From Anaerolineales bacterium (GTDB lineage Bacteria; Chloroflexota; Anaerolineae; Anaerolineales; Villigracilaceae), in contig JAFGSI010000015.1 of assembly GCA_016934715.1 (NCBI GenBank), positions 1 through 43,606 on the forward strand: a stretch of DNA of 43,606 nt, written 5' to 3'. Below the pieces are notes generated by a model. It was not told the DNA's origin and did not search any database. It saw only the letters and a program-made list of their open reading frames with translations. Below are positions 38,011 through 43,606 of this stretch, in pieces (within the stretch, counting starts at the first letter, position 1; each line of letters opens with the position of its first letter). The position numbers were made by a program, and so were the translations under genes.

Positions 38011-38040
38011 AAAATGGCGGCTCTTCCGTCCGCCATTTTT
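38011..38040. terminator. Bidirectional terminator
   Basis: AAAATGGCGG pairs with CCGCCATTTT around CTCTTCCGT, with A and T runs on each side. It serves the response regulator on the plus strand and the convergent methyltransferase on the minus strand. Confidence 0.75.
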
Positions 38041-38131
38041 GCTGTGGGCTTTTTGATCCTTTCCCCTTCCGAAGAGCTGCCGGGAGGTTCTTCCCAGGCA
38101 GCCCCGGCGCTCCTGGTGGAAACCGACCGGG

Positions 38132-39028
38132 CTATAACGCCTGGCGGAAATCGTATATCCCACCCTGGAACGCCCAGCGAGACCCGCAAACCGGGCAGAC
38201 CAGCTGGTCTCGTCGCATGTCCAGAGCGGCATGACCGCACTCCAGGCACCTGAACAAGGCTCCCGGGGATGCAAACGGTGAGGACCCTGCTGCCTGGGCC
38301 TGCACGAAAACACTCGGGGCAAGCTGGCACAGGGCGCCCGTCGGCTGAAAGAGAGCGTCCAGCCCGGCCAACAAACCCGGGGGAACCAGCCGTTTGAGCA
38401 GCCCGAGACGGAAATGGGAAACCGTGCGCACCTTCTGGACCTCGAAGCTGGCTTCCGTGAGCCAGGCGCGCACGGCCCGCGGGTGAAAGTCGAAATTCAA
38501 GGCCGCGAACTCGACCGGTTCAAGGGCGAACGGATTCCAGTCCTGCCGCCGGAGGCAGTAGCGCAGGATGGCCTTCAAGTTGCGCTTGTTGGCATATTCC
38601 AGGATGAAGGCAGCTCCGGGCTGGAGGGCAGCCCGCACCTGGCGCAGGGCTGCTGGAGCATCGGCCATGTGGTGGAGGGTGCGGATCATCGTGGCGGCAT
38701 CAAACAGACCCTCCACGAACGGCAGGCGATAGATGTCGGCCGCAACATAGACATAACGCGCTGTGGAACCCAAGCGGGCCTGGGCCTGTTCAAGTTGGGT
38801 ATGGGAGAAATCAACCAGCACGATCCGCTCGAAGCCGTCATAGCGGGGGGTGTTCCGGCCGGCGCCGGCGCCCAATTCGAGCAGCAGGTTCCCCCCGGCC
38901 GGCAGCAGGTGGCGGAGGGCGATCTCCTCGCACCGATCCTCATACTCTCGACCGCCCTGTTCCCAGAACGAGGTCTGGTAGTCCGAACCTTCATAACTGC
39001 ACACGGGAGGGCTTTTTTCGTCAGGCAT
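38132..39028 (-). CDS. Class I SAM-dependent methyltransferase with C-terminal zinc ribbon
   Basis: A 298-residue protein. A Rossmann methyltransferase has motif [13 protein letters not shown] near residue 50, VLVDFS as the acidic loop, and [22 protein letters not shown]. The last 35 residues contain CLECGHAAL and CPVCGSRW, a four-Cys zinc ribbon like those of Trm112-type tails. The ATG at 39028 overlaps the end of the UDP-glucose dehydrogenase gene by 8 bases, so they are co-translated and the substrate may be a sugar or surface-polymer precursor. Inference from context only. Confidence 0.85.
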   Translation of the reverse strand: MPDEKSPPVCSYEGSDYQTSFWEQGGREYEDRCEEIALRHLLPAGGNLLLELGAGAGRNTPRYDGFERIVLVDFSHTQLEQAQARLGSTARYVYVAADIYRLPFVEGLFDAATMIRTLHHMADAPAALRQVRAALQPGAAFILEYANKRNLKAILRYCLRRQDWNPFALEPVEFAALNFDFHPRAVRAWLTEASFEVQKVRTVSHFRLGLLKRLVPPGLLAGLDALFQPTGALCQLAPSVFVQAQAAGSSPFASPGALFRCLECGHAALDMRRDQLVCPVCGSRWAFQGGIYDFRQAL

Positions 39029-40337
39029 CCCGATTGCCTTCACTGCCACGCCCGATGGCCTGGTAGGTGTATCCCATGCGGCGCATCTCGGCCGGGTTGT
39101 AGATGTTGCGCCCGTCAAAGAGGACCGGCGTCGTCATCAGGCTTCGGATCCTCTCGAGATCGAGCTGTTTGAACTCATTCCACTCGGTGATCACGATCAG
39201 GGCGTCACAGCCGTCTGCCATCTGGTAGGGATCGTCATACAGGGCGACCTGAGGCAGAAGGTCTCTGGCAGTTTCGATCGCCACCGGGTCGAACGCCCGT
39301 ACAGAAGCCCCGGCAGCGATCAGGTTGTTGGCAACCTCGATCGAGGGGGCCTCGCGCATGTCATCGGTGTTGGGTTTGAAAGCCGTCCCGAGCAGCCCGA
39401 CCGTCTTGCCCTGCAGGCCGCCCAGCATTGCCGCCGTGCGCTCGACCACCATCCGACGGCGGTCGTAATTGACCTGCGTGACAGCATCGAGGATGCGCGG
39501 CTCGACACCTTTCTGCCTGGCCATGAAGGCCAGGGCCTTGACGTCCTTCGGGAAACAGGAACCGCCCCAGCCCAGACCGGCATCCAGGAACTGGGGACCG
39601 ATGCGTTTGTCGTACCCCATGCCAGCCATCACTTCCTTCACATCCGCCCCGAACGCGTCACAGACATCGGCGATCTCGTTGATGTAGGAGATCTTGGTGG
39701 CAAGGAAGGCATTGGAGGCATATTTGATCATCTCGGCAGTGCGCAGGTCAGTGATGACGATCGGGGCCCGCAGTGGGAAATGCAGCTGGGCCACCTTCTC
39801 GGCCGCTTCCCGGTCAAGCGAACCGAGCACGGTCCGGTGGGGATTCATAAAATCGGCGATTGCCGAGCCTTCGCGCAGGAACTCCGGGCAGGAGACCACC
39901 GAAAATGGGATCGGTTCGGGTTGTGCCTCGCTCACCACATCAGCCACCCAGTCCCCGGTCCCGACCGGAACAGTGGACTTGTTGATGATGATCAACGGGG
40001 CAGTCATGTTCTCGGCAATCGAGCGCGCTGCAGAAGCAACGTACTGCAGGTCGGCCTCGCCATTGACGCTTGACGGCGTTCCCACAGCGATGAAGGCAAA
40101 TTCTGTATCCTGCAGCGCTTCGGCATAGGAGGTTGTGAATGTGATCCGGCCAGCCTGCACATTCCGATCGACCAATTCCTTGAGACCCGGCTCAAAAATG
40201 GGCATGACGCCTTTCTTGAGCCCTGCGATCCGTTTCTGATTCACATCAAGAGCCACAACGCGATTGCCGAGATCGGCAAAGCAGGCCCCGGTGACAATCC
40301 CAACATAACCGACGCCGACAACACAGATCCGTTTCAT
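39021..40337 (-). CDS. ugd: UDP-glucose 6-dehydrogenase
   Basis: A 438-residue enzyme that oxidises UDP-glucose to UDP-glucuronate with two NAD+. NAD fold: [19 protein letters not shown] (7-25) and LDVNQKRI. Catalytic Lys205 ([12 protein letters not shown]) and nucleophile Cys261 ([16 protein letters not shown]) are in place. Length and motifs are normal. The glucuronate precursor would feed surface polysaccharide. The gene overlaps the methyltransferase. Divergent members use other UDP-sugars, which sequence alone does not exclude. Confidence 0.95.
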   Translation of the reverse strand: MKRICVVGVGYVGIVTGACFADLGNRVVALDVNQKRIAGLKKGVMPIFEPGLKELVDRNVQAGRITFTTSYAEALQDTEFAFIAVGTPSSVNGEADLQYVASAARSIAENMTAPLIIINKSTVPVGTGDWVADVVSEAQPEPIPFSVVSCPEFLREGSAIADFMNPHRTVLGSLDREAAEKVAQLHFPLRAPIVITDLRTAEMIKYASNAFLATKISYINEIADVCDAFGADVKEVMAGMGYDKRIGPQFLDAGLGWGGSCFPKDVKALAFMARQKGVEPRILDAVTQVNYDRRRMVVERTAAMLGGLQGKTVGLLGTAFKPNTDDMREAPSIEVANNLIAAGASVRAFDPVAIETARDLLPQVALYDDPYQMADGCDALIVITEWNEFKQLDLERIRSLMTTPVLFDGRNIYNPAEMRRMGYTYQAIGRGSEGNRDA

Positions 40338-40407
40338 CTAGCACTCCTCATAAAAAGATAGCAGGGCGGACCAAGATCCGCCCTTCCAAAATCAGTCTAC
40401 TTTCTTG

Positions 40408-40998
40408 CTAACCGCCCGGAGTGGGGGAGCGTGCAGGCGGTGGCGGAGGGGTCATGGGAGTCAGACGCTCGAAATCCTGCGGACGCAGGAAGCCGCCGTA
40501 CACCCACCTCCCGCCCAGGGCTTCAAAATCCGCCTGTCCTTCGCTGATCCGCACCCAGAAATACGAATCCCCCTCATGCCCATCGTAGAGAACGTACTGG
40601 TCGAAAAAGAGACAGTCGTTCATCTGCAGGGCGCCGACCACCGGGAAATCCATCCCCGCCCCGTCACGCACATTCAGCGCCGCGATATCCACGCAGTAAC
40701 GCACTCCGCTGGCCGGATTGGTCGCGGTTGCCGTCGGGCGAACTGGCGTAAGCGTGGCCGTCAGCGAGGCTGTCGGCGTAGGAGTCTCCGTCGGGGTCGG
40801 GAAAAGGGTCAGCGTGGGCGTAGGCGTGCGGGCCTGTTCAGCTTCAGCAGTCCGGTCGGCTTCAATCCTGACCTCAAGGTAATGAAAATACAGAGTCACG
40901 ACAGTCGTGATGAGGGTGATAACAGCCGTTACGATCGTGCCGATCAGGGTATATTTGGCTGTCGTCGACATCCCGCCTGAGTCTTTTTCTTCGGGCAT
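40408..40998 (-). CDS. Membrane-anchored protein with SH3b-like domain
   Basis: A 196-residue protein with an N-terminal membrane helix (about 15-40), a Thr/Pro-rich linker (TPTPTLTLFPTPTETPTPTA) and a C-terminal domain RYCVDIAALNVRDGAGMDFPVVGALQ, the start pattern of bacterial SH3 domains that bind peptidoglycan. It then ends in another Pro-rich tail. The ATG at 40998 has GGAAGG nine bases upstream. A TTG at 41007 overlapping the previous stop is an alternative. Likely an extracellular wall-associated protein; exact role unknown. Confidence 0.8.
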   Translation of the reverse strand: MPEEKDSGGMSTTAKYTLIGTIVTAVITLITTVVTLYFHYLEVRIEADRTAEAEQARTPTPTLTLFPTPTETPTPTASLTATLTPVRPTATATNPASGVRYCVDIAALNVRDGAGMDFPVVGALQMNDCLFFDQYVLYDGHEGDSYFWVRISEGQADFEALGGRWVYGGFLRPQDFERLTPMTPPPPPARSPTPGG

Positions 40999-41003
40999 GA
41001 GTA

Positions 41004-41396
41004 TCAACCTTCCTTCAGCGTCAGGGCCTGCTCGAGCGTCCGGCTGACTGTCTCGATCAATACCGCGATGTTGATCGGTTTGGAGATATAACCGTCAAAG
41101 CCCGCTTCAAGCGCCCGTTTTCGATCGCCCGGCAGGGTATGCGCCGTCAGGGCCAGGAGAGGGACGACCGCGGTCTGGGGGTCGGCCTTGAGCTCACGGG
41201 CAGCGGTCCATCCGTCGACTTCGGGCAGGGACAGATCCATCACCACCAGGTCAGGGTGTTCCTGGCGGACCAGGTCCAATCCTTCCTGTCCACTTCTGGA
41301 GGTCAACACCTCATGCCCGGCAGTCTCGAGCAGGATGCATACCAACTGAAGGTTGTCCGCATCATCTTCCACCACCAGAATGCGACCTTTCGTCAT
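41004..41396 (-). CDS. Single-domain CheY-like response regulator
   Basis: A 130-residue stand-alone receiver: ILVVEDDADN with Asp11/Asp12, phospho-acceptor Asp54 (VVMDLSLPEVDG), conserved Thr in LALTAHT and Lys in YISKPI. No output domain. The surface of this type (DivK-like) usually works through protein-protein contacts. It is co-transcribed with the SH3b protein, whose start lies just past its stop. The controlling kinase is not adjacent. Confidence 0.92.
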   Translation of the reverse strand: MTKGRILVVEDDADNLQLVCILLETAGHEVLTSRSGQEGLDLVRQEHPDLVVMDLSLPEVDGWTAARELKADPQTAVVPLLALTAHTLPGDRKRALEAGFDGYISKPINIAVLIETVSRTLEQALTLKEG

Positions 41397-41572
41397 CGAT
41401 TCTCTCCACGACTGGTTCCTTTATACACAAACTAAGGCAATTCGTCAAATATTTTCGACAGCAACTTGGAGAGAATTTCCTCCAGAATTGCTGGTCCGCG
41501 CTTCGAGTTTCGATAACCCCAAAAGGATTCTTGTTGACAAAATTGCCGCCCCATAGTAATATCAGGCCGCCT

Positions 41573-41644
41573 GCCGAGGTAGCTCAGTGGTAGAGCAGGG
41601 GACTCATAAGCCCTTGGTCGCGGGATCGACTCCCGCCCTCGGCA
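41573..41644 (+). tRNA. tRNA-Met (anticodon CAT)
   Basis: A full 72-nt cloverleaf: acceptor GCCGAGG/CCTCGGC, D-arm GCTC/GAGC, anticodon loop CTCATAA, variable loop TGGTC, T-arm GCGGG/CCCGC with loop ATCGACT, and discriminator A. CCA is not encoded. The CAT anticodon could also belong to a lysidine-modified tRNA-Ile, but the overall sequence looks like elongator Met. The 176 bp before it (41397-41572) show nothing else except a possible promoter. Confidence 0.93.
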
Positions 41645-41653
41645 CTCCAAAAT

Positions 41654-41745
41654 GACCCCTCGTCCCACTTTAGGGGTCAAAACGAGGGGTTCCTCCCAAC
41701 TAAGCCTGCAAAACGCAGGCTTTTTTGATTCATTCGTCCCACTTT
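41654..41745 (+). repeat. Repeats next to tRNA-Met, candidate att/arm sites
   Basis: TCGTCCCACTTT occurs twice as a direct repeat, at 41660-41671 and 41734-41745. The first copy lies inside an inverted repeat GACCCCT/AGGGGTC (41654-41660, 41672-41678). Between tRNA and integrase, such repeats are typical of attachment regions, but no att pair can be shown within the window. Confidence 0.4.
41703..41726 (+). terminator. Rho-independent terminator after tRNA-Met
   Basis: AGCCTGC and GCAGGCT form a stem with a 5-base loop, followed by six T. Clear terminator on the plus strand. Confidence 0.85.
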
Positions 41746-41886
41746 GACCACTTTTTTGACTACGCGACCCCGACCAAGGGCTTCAAGCTGCAACGAAATT
41801 CGACCTAAGGATTCGACGGCATTTTTTACATCGTTATCAACACCGGTCAGCCGGAGTCAACCAAAACAGAAAGGAGCGCAGGTAAT

Positions 41887-42951
41887 ATGGTCCACAGAAT
41901 AGCATTAAAAAGAAAAGAAGCCAATATGATCACCCTGAAACAGGCCATCGAAAACTACGTCACCACCCGCACCACGGAGGGAATGAGCCGGCATTACACC
42001 ACCTGGCTCGAAAGGCGACTAAAGGATTTTAATCAATACACCCAAGAGACTCGTCCCGGAGACGAATCCCTTGGTCGGGTAACCCTGGATGACGCCCGGA
42101 ACTTCATCGGAATGTTGATAAAGAAACGGGTCAAGTATGAGCACCACCAGAGGCGTGCGCCGGAAGCAGAAGGCCTCGCCCCCACCACCATTCACGGATA
42201 CGCCCGCAGCATCCGCTCCTTCGGTACGTTCCTGTTCGAGGAAGGCTACACCGAGGAAAATATCTTTGAAGGCCTCCGGCCGCCGAAGGTTCCAAAGAAA
42301 ATAATCGAACCGCTGACCGAGGAGGAGATCCGCCGTATCCTGTCCATCATCCCCCAGGTTACCGCCGAGGGGTTACGGAATTACGCCTTCTTCCTGCTAT
42401 TGCTCGATACCGGCATCCGACTTTCAGAGATGCTCAATTTGAAAGTGAGTGACATCGATCTTGCCGAAGGGATCTTCAAGGTGATGGGCAAGGGTTCCAA
42501 GGAACGCGAGATCCCGCTCGGTGTCACCGCCCGGCGTGCTCTCATTCGCTACATCGAGATGGGCCGCCCCCGCCCACTCAACCCGAATGACGACACTCTT
42601 TTTCTGACCATGGATGGCAGTCCGATCACCCAGTCGAGCGTTGCCTGTGTGCTCAAGCGGATCGCCAACCGGGTGCACATCAAACACCTGTATCCCCACC
42701 TGCTACGCCATACATTCGCCGTGCGTTACCTGATCAACGGCGGCGATGCTTTCTCGCTGCAGAAGATCCTCGGGCACGAATCACTGGATATGACCCGCCG
42801 CTACGTGGAACTGGCCAATACGGATGTCAAAAAGAAACACCAGCAGTTCAGCCCGGTGGATAACTTGAACCTATCCGAAGCGCGGCGCGGTAGGCCCAGA
42901 CTACAGACCAGAGAAAAATCCGAATACACGGCAAGTCCTAAAAGAGGCTGA
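41887..42951 (+). CDS. Tyrosine recombinase/integrase (XerC/D-like)
   Basis: A 354-residue tyrosine recombinase with a SAM-like N-terminal domain (about 14-125) and an intact catalytic domain: Arg178 (DTGIRLSEML), Lys in GKGSKERE near 202-205, HLLR at 271-274, His297 (LGHESLDM) and nucleophile Tyr306 (RRYVEL). It resembles the broken recombinase at 13311-14263, including the HQQ-SPVD tail. It lies 242 bp after tRNA-Met with an AGGAG upstream of the ATG. Position suggests an integrated element, for which no cargo besides the next gene is seen. Confidence 0.93.
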   Translation: MVHRIALKRKEANMITLKQAIENYVTTRTTEGMSRHYTTWLERRLKDFNQYTQETRPGDESLGRVTLDDARNFIGMLIKKRVKYEHHQRRAPEAEGLAPTTIHGYARSIRSFGTFLFEEGYTEENIFEGLRPPKVPKKIIEPLTEEEIRRILSIIPQVTAEGLRNYAFFLLLLDTGIRLSEMLNLKVSDIDLAEGIFKVMGKGSKEREIPLGVTARRALIRYIEMGRPRPLNPNDDTLFLTMDGSPITQSSVACVLKRIANRVHIKHLYPHLLRHTFAVRYLINGGDAFSLQKILGHESLDMTRRYVELANTDVKKKHQQFSPVDNLNLSEARRGRPRLQTREKSEYTASPKRG

Positions 42952-42953
42952 TT

Positions 42954-43439
42954 ATGTTCCTGAAAATTTTCGCTGCTATTGCCAAGACAATCGGCGTCCT
43001 TGTTACGATCGCCCTGCTGACACCCATCGCTTATTTCGCCTGGCGGGCCGGCCAGCCCTTGGATCGGCCGGAATTCCGCGACCTGACCTACTACCAGCTT
43101 CTAGCAGAACGCCAAAACGCCTACGACCAGCTCGCACGTTCTTATCTGTCCAGCCATCCGAACGGGAAGGTCAAGACCGGGATGTGCTTTGGCGTGGAGG
43201 TGTTTGTCGAAGCGGTGGCCGGCTTGCCCAATTCCGGTTTTTATACACTGGCCGGCTTATTCCCTGCTCTCAAAAGGTTCGTCAATCCCTGGGACCTCCA
43301 ACGGGGATATGTTCCGATGGATGTCACCGCCATGAACTTCCTGCCAGCCTGGTGGGACACCTTTGAATTATTCCTTTGGGGCCTGATCGAGCATGTCCCC
43401 CATGGACCGGTTCCCTACTGCCGGATCGCAACGCCATAA
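42954..43439 (+). CDS. Small membrane-anchored protein of unknown function
   Basis: A 161-residue protein with one N-terminal membrane helix (about 8-31) and an outward-looking soluble domain rich in Trp, Phe and Pro. A single Cys occurs in GMCFGVEVF and another in PYCRIA. It begins 2 bp after the integrase stop, so it is probably translated from the same mRNA. No family recognised. Small proteins so coupled to an integrase may be element cargo or accessory functions. Confidence 0.72.
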   Translation: MFLKIFAAIAKTIGVLVTIALLTPIAYFAWRAGQPLDRPEFRDLTYYQLLAERQNAYDQLARSYLSSHPNGKVKTGMCFGVEVFVEAVAGLPNSGFYTLAGLFPALKRFVNPWDLQRGYVPMDVTAMNFLPAWWDTFELFLWGLIEHVPHGPVPYCRIATP

Positions 43440-43501
43440 TGCCAGCCCGGCGGATAAGTAGAGGCCGTAATTTCTGTTGGGTTGCGTGAAGTCTCATAAT
43501 A

Positions 43502-43537
43502 AAACGAACGCCTGCGATTTTTCGCAGGCGTTCGTTT
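43502..43537. terminator. Strong bidirectional terminator
   Basis: A perfect 16-bp stem AAACGAACGCCTGCGA / TCGCAGGCGTTCGTTT with a TTTT loop. It ends the integrase unit on the plus strand and the partial gene on the minus strand, where T-rich bases follow. Confidence 0.85.
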
Positions 43538-43551
43538 GAAAGGTCGAAGGA

Positions 43552-43606
43552 TCAGGCCTGGAGGCTCGCATAGACCTTTACATCCCGTTCCAGTTTTGGA
43601 CCGAGC
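43552..43606 (-). CDS. C-terminal end of a minus-strand gene (partial)
   Basis: The minus strand reads LGPKLERDVKVYASLQA and a TGA stop, open to the window edge. It ends just ahead of the strong terminator, which supports a real gene. Too short to identify. Confidence 0.6.
   Translation of the reverse strand, partial: LGPKLERDVKVYASLQA

Overview
The window reads as a GC-rich, anaerobic bacterial chromosome, most likely a member of the Chloroflexota (Anaerolineae-like). This is inferred from Thr/Pro-rich linkers in surface proteins, short-leader lipoproteins, secreted immune-inhibitor-A-like proteins and an anaerobic Hdr/Flx electron-transfer operon. No rRNA or other decisive taxonomic marker is present.

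Region 1 (1-13250) is a complete type I CRISPR-Cas locus on the minus strand. From its promoter end it holds a small winged-HTH gene, a WYL-domain regulator, cas3 (helicase followed by a C-terminal HD nuclease), cas8, DevR-family cas7, cas5, cas6, cas1, cas2, cas4, a leader of about 155 bp, and an array of 38 identical 37-bp repeats with 37 spacers that runs off the left edge. cas8 holds an in-frame ATG behind a strong Shine-Dalgarno that could yield a 152-residue Cas11-like small subunit. Two spacers, ten apart, match the same protospacer with five differences, all at synonymous third-codon positions. The interference genes are clearly AT-richer than the adaptation genes and the start of the regulator, which suggests a swapped cassette with one breakpoint inside the WYL gene.

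Region 2 (13250-14650) looks like a mobile-element border: a frameshifted tyrosine recombinase, a perfect 12-bp-arm hairpin, and the 5' half of a tRNA-Lys(CTT).

Region 3 (14650-23380) holds housekeeping and surface genes: a small acidic protein coupled to a P1 (DmpA-type) peptidase, a holin-like membrane protein with a GNAT acetyltransferase, a deacetylase-like lipoprotein, ClpC, and a secreted HEXXH metallopeptidase. Similar GGGAC...GTCCC hairpins close three of these genes.

Region 4 (23380-32630) is the metabolic highlight. A decayed hdrA copy precedes an operon of two HdrA proteins, each interrupted by an in-frame TGA at the conserved Cys position and followed by the same SECIS-like hairpin. 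Both are therefore predicted selenoproteins. The second also contains an inserted GltD/NfnL-like NAD(P)H oxidoreductase. An MvhD-iron-sulfur fusion and FlxB/FlxA-like (AsrA/AsrB-like) subunits follow. No hdrB or hdrC is present. The set suggests a NAD(P)H-linked, possibly electron-bifurcating complex. Two GTGA-N6-TCAC sites exactly 500 bp apart suggest CRP/FNR-family control.

Region 5 (32630-41400) holds a second secreted metallopeptidase, a cupin, a PAS sensor kinase with a NarL-type regulator, a methyltransferase overlapping UDP-glucose dehydrogenase, an SH3b-like anchored protein and a CheY-like receiver.

Region 6 (41570-43606) holds an intact tRNA-Met(CAT), a repeat-rich segment, an intact tyrosine recombinase related to the broken one, a small membrane protein, a bidirectional terminator and the end of a minus-strand gene cut by the window.
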